Source of the DNA: Rapana venosa
Taxonomy: Eukaryota > Mollusca > Gastropoda > Neogastropoda > Muricidae
Length of the DNA: 64,000 nucleotides
Direction: 5' to 3'
NCBI GenBank assembly: GCA_028751875.1
Contig: CM054154.1
Span: forward strand, 52,369,476 to 52,433,475
The notes beneath the pieces were generated by a model, which searched no databases, had not been told where the DNA came from, and worked only from the letters and a program-made list of their open reading frames with translations. Below, piece after piece: positions 43,616-52,879 of this stretch (positions are counted from its first letter, which is position 1; each line of letters opens with the position of its first letter). Both the position numbers and the translations under genes were made by a program.

Positions 43616-44268
43616 GATAAAACATCAAAAACTAATTTGGAAAACGTATTAGCAGAACAAATTGGACAGCAGCATCTCTTTATAACAGATTTATCAAGTA
43701 TAAAGATAGAATAATCAACTTTCAAAAATGGAAAGAAAAGGGATTTGTACGTGTTAAAGATATTAGTAATCCACAGGAAAAACGTGTGCTGTCACAAAAA
43801 TGAAGTAACTGAAGTTTTAAAACCCAAAAACCCAAGGGCAATAACACAATCAGTATTTTGCACTCATAAACGCAATTCCTAGACCAGGGATTGATACAAT
43901 TACAGAGGGCACGATAGTCTTTTCAGAGGAACAGAATAGAGATATAGAAGCAGGCAAATTTGATGTCAAACCAAAGCAAATTAAGCACCATCTAATGGCA
44001 AAAAATGACACTGAATCTTTTACACCCCATGCAGTGAATTTCTGGCACAGAAAACTTGACTTCATGCTTGACAAACATGTATGGCTTATGCTTATGCTTT
44101 TTTCCTCTGTGTGTGAATGTGTGTGTGCGTGTGTGTACCTGTGTGTGTTTGCGTGTATGTTTATTTTATTCATTTATTTTTTTAATACATTTTGTTTTAT
44201 TCTTTTATATCAAGAATAATTGAATAAATTAAAAAAAAAATTAAAAATATAAAAATATATTTAAAAAA
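43616..44268 (+). other. L1/Tx1-like C-terminus decay, 3' UTR and A-rich tail
   Basis: Decayed coding remains to about 43830, then a 3' region with a short GT stretch (44110-44160), and a terminal A-rich tail from 44219 to the duplication. Confidence 0.7.
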
Positions 44269-44284
44269 TAGAACTAATTGCTTC
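44269..44284. repeat. Target-site duplication of L1-like insertion, right
   Basis: TAGAACTAATTGCTTC, identical to 39607-39622. Confidence 0.93.
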
Positions 44285-44704
44285 CTATCTAGAAAACAGG
44301 CAACAGTGTGTCTCAATAGGTACAACTACATCCAAACTACAAGCCATCAATTATGGAGTACCACAAGGATCCATACTAGGACCTATTCTCTTCTCATTAT
44401 ACATAAACGACCTCCCTCTCCACATCAAATCCAAATGTGAACTATTTGCTGATGACACAACTATTCATAGGCCTCACAATAACCTTAACTCTCTAGCAAA
44501 CGCAAAACAAAAAGCGTTTTATCACTATTCATGGCCAACTAAACCATATGTCTATACATCTCCAAAAAACAAAAATGCAGCTATTCCCCCCAACAAAAAG
44601 CGAAAACCAAAACCCCAAAAATTACCCAATCCCAAAAATTTAAAAAAGGGAAATAATTGAACAAACCTATCACCCACAAAGTTCTAGGAGTAACAATTGA
44701 TGTT

Positions 44705-45025
44705 TTGTCGTTCCCCACTTTGCACATGGGGTCACCCAGAACTGCACTCTGACCACTCATCCCACCTGGAATCCGTGAGATAGGAAGCACACCGATGAAT
44801 TGCGTGTAACTATTTCAAGTACCTCGCCAAATAGCAGCCATACCCGACTTCAAGGATTTTTTCTCTTTAAAAGAAGATGCAGTTTTAATGTTTAAAAGCT
44901 TGTCAAAGCCTGAAGGCAAATCCACACAACAACAATTTTCCACATAACAACATTTTATGTAAGCCTGGCAATTAGCGACACAATAACGACACAAATTTGG
45001 GCCCGGGCCAGGTAACAATTGATAA
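44705..45025. other. Unidentified ~320-bp insert within CR1-like segment 3
   Basis: Between VLGVTID and the C-terminal domain the CR1-like reading is lost and then recovered. The intervening sequence shares nothing obvious with other families here. It could be a small insertion or local decay. Confidence 0.4.
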
Positions 45026-45439
45026 AATCTTTAGTTGGTTCACCACATATCCAACTATGCAAATACATGTCCCAAAGAGTATACCAACTTCTAAAATCAA
45101 GCACTTTCTTGACTTTCATCAAGGAAACTATTCTTCCAATCTTATATACAATCCTCAATAGACTATGCTTCTACCCTGTGGGATTCTGCTAGTGCAAACA
45201 CTATGAAACCGTTACTGAGCCTGTATAAACGTGCTCTCAAACTGGTCCTTTTAAAAAAGACAAGCTTATTGTTTGTTTTTTCCTTTTTTGTTTGTTTGTT
45301 GTTCTTTTTGTGGTTTTGTTGTTGTTGTTTTATGTTGTTGTTTTTTTGGCGGGGGTGTTTTGGGGGTTTCTTTTGTTTTTTTGTTTTTGTTTTTTTTAAG
45401 TTTTTTTCCTTTTGTTTCTACTGTTTTTTTAATTTATTT

Positions 45440-45560
45440 TTTATATTATTTTTATTTTATTCTTGTATAACGAGGATAATGGAATAAGCACTTATGTGCT
45501 TTTTTACATCCAGTCCCCGTGAGTAGGCGGTTTTGTTAATTCTGTGACCCTGCTCGAGAG
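45440..45560 (-). mobile_element. SINE family 2, copy c, 3' end
   Basis: The minus strand reads GAATTAACAAAACCGCCTAC, GGGGACTGGATGTAAAAAAG, CACATAAGTGCTTATTCCATTAT and an A-rich tail with GAATAAAATAAAAATAATAT, matching 11390-11470. AAGCAC-ATAA-GTGCTT forms a perfect hairpin. Confidence 0.78.
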
Positions 45561-45584
45561 TATGAGTATTGGGTTCATTATTAA

Positions 45585-45665
45585 GATGTATCCCTACGGG
45601 TGGGGACTGGATGTAAAAAAGCACATCAGTACTTATTCATTGTCCTGGTAATAAAAGAATTTGTT
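45585..45665 (+). mobile_element. SINE family 2, copy d, 3' end
   Basis: GGGTGGGGACTGGATGTAAA, then AAGCACATCAGTACTTATTC and GGTAATAAAAGAATT match the family 3' end. It forms an inverted pair with copy c. Confidence 0.75.
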
Positions 45666-45719
45666 TCTCTTACCTACAATGTGTAGATGTTCATTTTATG
45701 ACTTTATTGGGGGGGGGGG

Positions 45720-45854
45720 TCCCTCTTTATTGTGTGAGTGTATGGGTATTGGGCTTACTTTGTCAGAATGATGTTCAATTTGTATGAGTATAATCAAAAG
45801 GTGTTGATGGTGATCGTGTGCTGTCTTGAGAATTATATATTTAGTATTATCCCT

Positions 45855-45860
<6 letters not shown>
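45720..45860 (+). repeat. Dispersed repeat R, copy 1
   Basis: TGTGAGTGTATGGGTATTGG through TGAGTATAATCAAAAGGTGT and TGAGAATTATATATTTAGTA matches 54275-54420 with moderate divergence. Both copies end in a dinucleotide array ((CA)n here, (CT)n there). Not recognised as any known family. Confidence 0.65.
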
Positions 45861-45939
<79 letters not shown>

Positions 45940-45971
45940 CACACACACACAACACACACACACACACACAC
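45858..45971. repeat. (CA)n microsatellite
   Basis: About 113 bases of CA with a CGCA and a few ACAAC interruptions. It directly abuts the 5' end of the I-like LINE copy 5 coding sequence. Confidence 0.97.
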
Positions 45972-45978
45972 TGTAGCT

Positions 45979-46521
45979 GTAGTCATTCATTGTGGGACAA
46001 GGGATCTTTAAAAGTCAGATCCCCAAGAAGCAAGCAAACACCTTGTTAAAAATGTAAAACAGATTGTAGCATCTTTTCCTGAGACAAAAATTGTCATTAG
46101 CAAGGTTGCACCTGTGAAAAACCCAAGTCTTCAGATGAAAAGAGAACTCTTCAATGCAATCACTTGCTCCGGGTTATACCATCTAAACAACGTATCATTT
46201 GTCTCCCACGAAAATATGTACACCCACTATCATTACAAAGATTCATTTCATCCAAATGCAAAAGGCTCCAGTATACTGGCTAGAAACATTGGCAGGCATG
46301 TTCATGCATTGTTTTGGCAAACAGCAAAGAGGAGACCAAGACGCCAATTTCATCCCATGAACCTTCATCCAGTACCACGCTACGCCTTTGACGACCACTA
46401 CCAGCAGCCAGTGTACAACCAGCCACAGTACGAGCATGTCTTCCAGCAGGACTACCCCGGGTGGAGACAACATGCTCGACATAACAAGTTTGGTGTGGTG
46501 AAAAATCATTTTGAATGGTGA
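45979..46521 (+). pseudogene. SGNH/GDSL hydrolase-like ORF1
   Basis: One frame reads VVIHCGTRDL at 45979-46008, an in-frame TAA at 46009, then KHLVKNVKQIVASFPETKIV and further to NAITCSGLYHLNN, and KDSFHPNAKGSSILARNI (about 46240-46295). SGNH hydrolases carry a G-x-N-D block and a C-terminal D-x-x-H block. Here the first is GTRD (Asn replaced by Arg) and the second, DSFH, is intact. The Ser-containing N-terminal block is missing, cut off at the (CA)n tract. A Gln/Tyr/Pro-rich tail ends at 46521. Esterase-type ORF1s are known from CR1-group LINEs. An isolated cellular-type SGNH gene fragment is the alternative. Confidence 0.68.
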
Positions 46522-46814
46522 CTTTTGTAGTCTTTGCTTTGCACCAGCTATAGATCTGGAACAGTAAATAGACACTGTGACTTCTGCTCACATCTGCAGC
46601 AGCTGCTCTACACAATCCTGAATACTTTGTTGTTTTGTTTTCTTTCATTGCTGTTTTAAGTTAATTATCAGAACTTTTATTACTAGTGCACTTGGACACT
46701 TTTAATTAAGGTGTTTTTTTCTTTTAGTGTTACCTCCAATACATTTTAAATTTGTGTTTTGATTTATTTATTAGTTCGGGCTTTTTGTGTATAGTGTCTC
46801 AAAAAAAGTCACTA

Positions 46815-47510
46815 ATGCTTAACATCATGCAGTGGAATGCTAGATCCATCTCCACGAATTTACCATATTTAGTTCAACATCTTTCTAGTAACAGCTATCA
46901 AGTTCTCATCCTGCAGTCCCTCAATGTAAAGAAATGTAAATTACCCAGACTTCAAGGTTACTACTACCCACCTGTTCATGAATACGTGGTTGCTGTAAGT
47001 AAAGTCAATACAGCCACATGCATCCAAGAAGGAATAGATTATATAGTGCATGTTGTTCACCTATGCCTAATGATAACCCAGATTCATATTCATGGGCTGC
47101 ACGTGTAAAGTTTACAGATCGTTTGGTCATGAACATTGTTTCAGTATATTTGCCTAAGGGAGCTAATGACTATGATACAGAATGGCTGCACTCATTACAA
47201 GATAATCAGAAATGGCTGGTAGCAGGGGACTTCAATGCTCACGCACCCTTTTGGGATAAAGGAAGTATATCCATCTCCTGCAATCGTTTTTTAGAAAATA
47301 TAACAGACTCTTGTCTATGCCTACTAAATGATGGAAGTGTCACCAGAATACTGACATCTCTAATCACAAGGCATCGCAATTAGATCTGTCTTTAATATCT
47401 TCTGCTCTTCCAACCGATTGTACGTGGGCAACTTATGAAGACACATTGGGAAGTGATCATTTTCCTATTGTTATTACTTTTAATGACATGCCAGTCCCCT
47501 GTAACACTGA
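46815..47510 (+). pseudogene. I-like ORF2 endonuclease domain, copy 5
   Basis: The likely start is ATG 46815 (MLNIMQWNARSISTNLPYLV), the standard N-QWN-RS opening of I/Jockey endonucleases. After a one-base shift near 47060 comes VMNIVSVYLPKGANDYDTEW and WLVAGDFNAHAPFWDKG (catalytic Asp-Asn). After another shift near 47350 come NHKASQLDLSLISSALPTDC and TLGSDHFPIVI (catalytic Asp-His). The usual QET Glu motif reads LQSLN (ILQSLNVKK), so the catalytic Glu is lost. The enzyme would nick the target for priming. Confidence 0.85.
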
Positions 47511-49487
47511 AAAAGATAAACTCGCAAAGTTTAACTATAAAGAAGCTAATTGGAAACAGTTTAAAAGTATTCTTGCAGCCTACTATACAAACACCTTGGA
47601 TTCTGAAAACATAGATGAATTTTATTCTATTTTTACTAATGCCTTCATTCAAGCTGCTTGCTTATCGATCCCAATAATTAAATCATTAAAATCAAAGAAA
47701 TGTTCAGGAAATGTTTGGTGGACACCTGCTTGCGAGAAAGCAGTGACCAACAAACCTTTAATGTATAAAACATATTTTAAAAATAGGACGCCAGAAAACC
47801 ATGAAAAACAGAAGCAGGCAAAAAACTATAGCAACATAATCATAGCTCAGGCGAAACGACAATTTTGGTCTTCGTTTAGTTTGAGCGACGTATCAAATCA
47901 TAAAGATCTTAACAAAGTGTGGCAAAAATTTCACGAAATGAGAAAAGGTGTGATTTTACCAACTTGTCCAGTTAAACTTAAAAACAATGAATTTCCAACC
48001 AATGCAGAAAAGGCTGAGGCCTTTGCACATATGTTCTCAGAGTCTATGCGTATTGAAGGCCTCACACTTAAAAGCAATAAATACAGACAAGCTGAGGAGA
48101 AGAAAGAAAAATATAAAGACCCATGTTCTAATAATACTGAATACATCAATGCTCCAATAACAATCAATGAAGTAAAAGATGTATTATTTTCCCTTCCTAA
48201 TAAGAAAACTTCTGTTGGATTAGATGCCATATCCAATGATATGATTAAACAGTTACCAGAAAACTTCATTCTTCTGATGCATAAACTTTTCCAAAAGTGT
48301 TGGACCGAAGGGTGCAATGCCAATGAACTGGAAGCAGTCTATTATTGTTCCCATTCATAAGCAAGGAAAGCCTAAAACTGATAAAACTAGTTATAGGCCC
48401 ATAGCACTGACTTCTAACATTGGTAAGCTTATGGAGAAAATTATTCTAAAGAGGCTTGTGTATTACTGTCAGAAAAATAAGGTAATTCCTGTCAATCAAG
48501 CAGGCTTTCAAAAAGGTAGATCAGCAATCGATAACTTAGTTAAACTAACAACACAGGTCAAACAACACTTTGCGAGAAGAAAAAATCTACTAGCAACATT
48601 TTTTGATGTAATGAAAGCCTACGACCAAGTTTGGCATGCTAAATTGCTGCATAAACTGAAGACTATGGCTTTCCTGGGCATTTTTTCTTTTATATTAAAA
48701 GCTTTTTATGTAACAGAAGTATGCAAGTGAGAGTAGGGAATGCATATTCAAACTTTAGGTCCTTGCATATGGGTTTACCACAGTGTTCAGTTATAGCCCC
48801 TTTTCTGTTTAATATATTGCTGTATGATTTACCCACAAAACTGTCTAAAGATGTTGTCCTGGTACAATATGCTGATGATATATGTATATGGATGAATGTC
48901 ACTATAAAGCGTGCTACAACAAAGAGGATGATAAACTATACTAGAAAAGTATATAAAAAAGAGCTAGATAATTTACATAAATATATTTGTTAAAATGGCC
49001 TGACATTATCTACAGAAAAAACGCATATTATGCTTTTTAATAATGGTAGTGATCCAGATACACTGCCACAGTTTACGATTGGACGGGAGCCAATTCAGTA
49101 TAAAAATATGGTAAAATTTTTAGGCATTCAACTTACATCAAAACTAACTTGGAATGCTCATATTGGATACATTTTAACCAAAGCAAGAAAATGCATCAAT
49201 TTTCTTAAAATGGTTAGCAGACAGTCCTGGGGACAAGATATCTTCACTCTTAAATGCTTGTCTAAGTCACTTGTAGGTTCCAAACTGTCTTATGGACAAG
49301 AAGTCTTTTTCAGTGCTCCTAATTATTTACTTTAAAAACTCCAAAGTATAGATTGTAAGGCATACAAACTTGCACTTGGGATACCATTCCATGCATCCAC
49401 CATAGGAACTCATAAGAAAATTAGGGAACTTCCCCTAGCTAAATACTGACAACTTTCATGCTCCAAATACGTTTTACAGCACGAATG
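47511..49487 (+). pseudogene. I-like ORF2 linker and reverse transcriptase, copy 5
   Basis: The open stretch to 48360 (starting upstream at 47446) holds VWWTPACEKAV and KKTSVGLDAISNDMIKQLPE. The next frame (48317-48730) has KQGKPKTDKTSYRPIALTSN, NQAGFQKGRSAIDNL and ATFFDVMKAYDQVWH (motif A). The next (48721-48993) has GLPQCSVIAPFLFNILLYDL (motif B; the usual Gly of QGS is Cys) and YADDICIWMN (motif C). A later piece (49030-49335) has the thumb region KFLGIQLTSKLTWNAHIGY. Three frameshifts and a few stops separate the pieces. It breaks off at the L2 insertion. Confidence 0.88.
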
Positions 49488-49506
49488 ACGAACATTTTAC
49501 TTCTAC

Positions 49507-50175
49507 TTGCTTCTGATGCAGGCAAAAATCTCCCTCCTCACTCTTCTTGACTTATCTGCAGCCTTTGATACCATAGATCACTCAATACTTCTTTCTCGCC
49601 TCCAAAATACGTTTGGTATTAACGGCACAGCCCTCACCTGGTTTACTTCATACCTCACAGACAGGTTCCAGAAAGTTATTGTAAACAAAATTCAAACAAA
49701 ACCTGTCAAAATGGAATGTGGAGTCCCGCAGGGATCAGTCCTGGGCCCTGTTCTCTTTTCTCTCTACACTGCTCCACTCTCACATATAATAAACAACCAC
49801 CATATTGATCATCATTTCTATGCCGATGATACTCAGCTTCAGTGCAGTGATACTGTTGAAAACTTGCCTTCCCTCCTGACAAATATGGCCTACTGCCTTC
49901 AAGACATTCAAAACTGGATGACTCAGAACAAGTTACAACGTAATGCCGATAAAACCGAAGCCATGCTCATAGGGACCCAACATAAACTTTCCTCTATCGC
50001 AAAAACTTCAATAGAATTCGGCAATACGTCAGTTCCTTTGTCCAACGCTGTGAAGTATTTAGGAGTAGTTCTTGACAACACACTCTCTATGAAAAAAATT
50101 AATCACCCAGACCTGCCAGTCTTGCTACTATCAATTACGGGGCATAACCGCGATTCGCAAGTATCTGTCCACTGA
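49507..50175 (+). pseudogene. L2-like reverse transcriptase palm, copy D
   Basis: Open for 222 residues: LLTLLDLSAAFDTIDHSILL (residues 10-29, motif A), CGVPQGSVLGPVLFSLY (71-87, motif B), HHFYADDTQLQ (102-112, motif C with catalytic Asp pair at 107-108), and NADKTEAMLIG and VKYLGVVLD in the thumb. The N-terminal fingers are missing through 5' truncation, and the frame shifts near 50100. Confidence 0.9.
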
Positions 50176-50179
50176 TGCA

Positions 50180-50720
50180 ACTTCCAAGCTTGTCACATCT
50201 CTCATTCTTTCACGTTTAGACTACTGTAATTCTCTTTTGGCTGGCCTACCAGCATCATCTATCCACTCTCTTCAACGCATACAAAACTCTGCAGCTCGAC
50301 TGGTCCTAAGAAAGAAAAAATCTGAACACATCACTCCTCTTCTGCGATCTCTTCACTGGCTGCCTGTCTCACAAAGACTAGAGTATAAAATCAATACCCT
50401 CTGTTTCAAATGTCTCCACAAATCTGCACCCTCTTATCTCTGTAACTGTCTTCATCTGTACACTCCATCCCGTTCCCTTCGTTCAGCCGCAGATACTTTG
50501 TGCTTCGAACACCCAGATTCAAACAAACCACTGTTGGCCGTCGCTCCTCTCTTTTCTGGTCCATCCACCTGGAATGACCTCCCTCTTTCACTTCGCCAAA
50601 AGCCTTCACTTGATACCTTCAAATCCAGCCTCAAAACACACTTATTTTCCTACCTGAGACATTCCCCCCAAATATCTGTCCCTAATTTTCAACAGCATCT
50701 TTCACCTTCTAAGTGTTGTT
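50180..50720 (+). pseudogene. L2-like ORF2 C-terminal region, copy D
   Basis: In a second frame: [39 protein letters not shown] and PSTWNDLPLSLRQKPSLDTF, the conserved post-RT region of L2/CR1 LINEs, then KSSLKTHLF and a C-terminus that runs on into the (GT)n tract. Copies A, B, C and E all carry parts of this segment. Confidence 0.88.
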
Positions 50721-50723
50721 CCG

Positions 50724-50746
50724 AGTGTGTGTGTGTGTGTGTGTGT

Positions 50747-50821
<75 letters not shown>

Positions 50822-50823
50822 TG

Positions 50824-50867
<44 letters not shown>

Positions 50868-50912
50868 TGTGCGTGCGCGCGCGCGTGTGTGCGTGCATGC
50901 GTGCATCGTGCG
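50724..50912. repeat. (GT)n microsatellite in the L2 3' UTR
   Basis: About 190 bases of GT with GC-containing variation at the end. The same tract sits at the same place in copies B (24583-24650) and E (51362-51450, as CA). Confidence 0.96.
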
Positions 50913-51049
50913 CGCGCATGGTTTTTGAAATCTGTTGTTCATTATGTTTAAGGAGAGTTGCATGCCTGTAAATGAGTGAGTGCAAGCGCTTCGATTTGTT
51001 TTTTTGTTTTTTACAAAATTCAGCGCTATATAAATTCCATATATTATTA

Positions 51050-51086
<37 letters not shown>

Positions 51087-51087
<1 letters not shown>

Positions 51088-51204
51088 TTGTCTGTAGTGA
51101 ATTAAAAGTTCAAGCAGAAACGAATTTTCCAAAATGGGCTAAACAAATTTCGTGTTTAATGCCTAATGGCACTTATGTATCAGATCTCTTTCAAAAATCT
51201 AAAC
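51087..51204 (+). pseudogene. I-like ORF2 segment between two L2 insertions
   Basis: Reads ELKVQAETNFPKWAKQISCL and NGTYVSDLFQKSKLN, the region between the RT thumb and RNase H. The corresponding part of minus-strand copy 1 is at about 3830-3890. Confidence 0.65.
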
Positions 51205-51378
51205 TTAATAATAATAATAATAATAATAATAATATATGGAATTTATATAGCGCTGAATCTTGTAAAAAACAAACAAATCGAAGCGCTTGCACTCAAATCA
51301 TTTACAGGCATGCAACTCTCCTTAAACATAAAGAATCACAGATTTCAAGATTTCAAATGCATGGACGCACACACGCGA

Positions 51379-51452
<74 letters not shown>

Positions 51453-51578
51453 GCAACACTTAGAAGGTGAAAAATGCTGTTGATAATTAGGGACAGATAA
51501 GTGGGGGGAAAGTCTCAGGTAGGAAATAAGTGTGTTTTGAGGCTGGATTTGAAGGTATCAAGTGAAGGCTTTTGACTT
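51205..51578 (-). mobile_element. L2-like LINE, copy E (3' end only, inside I-like copy 5)
   Basis: The plus strand begins (AAT)n, then ATATGGAATTTATATAGCGC, which is the reverse of the L2 3' end. It continues through the CA/ACGC array to GGATTTGAAGGTATCAAGTG, matching the reverse of about 50600-50640. It is heavily 5' truncated and inverted relative to copy D. Confidence 0.88.
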
Positions 51579-52560
51579 AGAAACACAAAAAGAAGCCTTA
51601 CCATGTCCTTCATGGGAGATGGATAAAGCCTTTTTTGATATAGAATATATTAGTGAAAAAATGAATGAAAATCAAAACATCATGGTTGCAGATGTTCAGT
51701 CGCATATTGAAAATAAGTATGCCGACTGCTTAAAAGTTTATACAGATGGAACTGTTTTAGAAAATCATGACACAGGCTCTACATTTGTCATACCAGCACT
51801 TAAAATTGAGAAATCATACTATCTTGGTAAACATCGTTCAATATTTACAGCTGAACTTATTGCAGTTCTTGTGGCTCTTAACTATATTCTTAATTTTCCA
51901 TTTTCCTTCTTTCATATCTTGCTTTGTGTTGACTCCAAGTCAGTATTGTATGCTATAAAATCCCCAAACTTCAAGGTCTCCAGAATTATTTTTGAAATTA
52001 AATATGTCATACACCTCCTAAGTTTAAGAGGTATTCCTGTTTCTTTTTGTTGGGTGCCTTCTCACGTTGGAATTTTTTCAAATGAGTGGGCTGACAGAGC
52101 TGCAAAAAAGGGGGCAAGACATGATATGGAATCGATAGAACTGGATGTTCCCTTATCTCTACAGGAGGGATACCGAATATTAGAACAAACTTCATGGGGT
52201 AAGTTTAAAGAATCTGATCAAATCAAGGAACGATATTTAAAAAGTTGTCTGACCACTGCCCATATTTCTTGTTATATGGCTCCTTCTCAAATAGATTCGC
52301 GTTTTATATTCATGAGAAGGGTTAATTCACTATATTTTAGAATGAAGTTAAATGCATTCCTTACAAAATTTTGTAAACATGTCAGATGTCTATGTGGGGA
52401 TCATATTTCCAATATTCATATCATATTTGAGTGCCCTATTGTAAAACCTTTTTTACCTACATGTTCTGAACAGTCTCTGGAAAATGTATTTGAAAATTCA
52501 AAGCTAGCCTTTGCCATTGCCAGATGTTTATTGCATAGTCCACTTGAATATTTATTGTAG
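51579..52560 (+). CDS. I-like LINE RNase H domain and C-terminal Cys/His motif, copy 5
   Basis: The open frame (running from 51562, the first few codons belonging to L2 copy E) encodes the C-terminal part of ORF2. Counting from 51562, RNase H residues are all present: YTDGT (Asp62), AELIA (Glu98), VDSKS (Asp124), WVPSHVG (His168) and NEWADRAAKK (Asp178). The C-terminal CLCGDHISNIHIIFEC (C-x-C...H...C) and the end LLHSPLEYLL follow. The domain is uninterrupted and looks catalytically complete, although it is now cut off from its RT by the L2 insertions. Confidence 0.85.
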
Positions 52561-52754
52561 TTACATTATTGTTATTTCATGTTTTCACATTGTTGAGTTT
52601 ACATTTTGCTCCTGTTTAAAAGTATTATCCTTACTTTTCTAGGTTTTTATTTCTCACAAAAATATCAACACTGATGCTATTTCTGAACCTTTTCTCCTTT
52701 CACTCCTTCCTCTCCCTTCTTTAACTTTCACTACACTTTCTATTTCCCTCGTCT

Positions 52755-52818
52755 AATATCACTTAGCGTGAACAGACGTTAAATTGAAGACAACAACAAC
52801 AACACACACACACACAAA
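52755..52818 (+). other. 3' stem-loop and CA-rich end of I-like copy 5
   Basis: TCTAATATCACTTAGCGTGA, then ACAGACGTTAAATTGAAGAC, then (AAC)n and (CA)n. TCAC-TTAGC-GTGA can pair. This is the reference 3' end of the family. Confidence 0.75.
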
Positions 52819-52879
52819 ATAAAAAAATATATCTTCTCTTGTCACTATTAGTACTTACACTTCCGATATCTTCAAAGAG

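Larger units (their letters stand above)
39623..44268 (+). mobile_element. L1/Tx1-like LINE (4.65 kb, 5'-truncated in ORF1)
   Basis: 16-bp target-site duplications flank an element with ORF1 (zinc knuckle), ORF2 (endonuclease, RT, C-terminal region), a 3' UTR and an A-rich tail (AAAAAAAAAATTAAAAATAT, 44231-44250). Coding begins almost directly at the left end, so the copy was truncated within ORF1. A few frameshifts separate otherwise long open stretches, so it is a relatively young but dead copy inside the CR1-like LINE. Confidence 0.93.
44269..45270 (+). pseudogene. CR1-like LINE copy 1, segment 3 (RT motifs B and C to C-terminus)
   Basis: The RT resumes with LIASYLENRQQCVSIG, NYGVPQGSILGPILFSLYIN (motif B), and CELFADDTTIH (motif C, catalytic Asp pair). 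VLGVTID follows near 44690, then about 320 bp of foreign-looking sequence, then YMSQRVYQLLKSSTFL-like and DSASANTMKPLLSLYKRALK (45180-45240), the conserved C-terminal region. The frame is broken in several places after 44500. Confidence 0.85.
49488..51086 (+). mobile_element. L2-like LINE, copy D (5'-truncated, inside I-like copy 5)
   Basis: Begins in the RT just before motif A and runs to the complete 3' end: C-terminal region, 3' UTR with embedded (GT)n, GCGCTATATAAATTCC and (ATT)n (51043-51086). This is the cleanest RT of the family in the window and the reference for copies A, B, C, E and F. Confidence 0.92.
45972..52802 (+). mobile_element. I-like LINE with RNase H, copy 5 (best copy, split by two L2 fragments)
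   Basis: In order: an SGNH-like ORF1 (45979-46521), endonuclease (from 46815), linker, RT (to about 49487), [L2 copy D], a 118-bp element segment (51087-51204), [L2 copy E], RNase H (to 52560), 3' UTR and stem-loop (52755-52790). Its order equals the minus-strand copy 1. (CA)n flanks it on both sides. Whether ORF1 belongs to the same element as ORF2 is inferred from position and orientation. Confidence 0.85.

Noticed and set aside
45203..45487. Phe-rich membrane protein
   Set aside because: It is a T-rich stretch, largely the reversed A-rich tail of a SINE.
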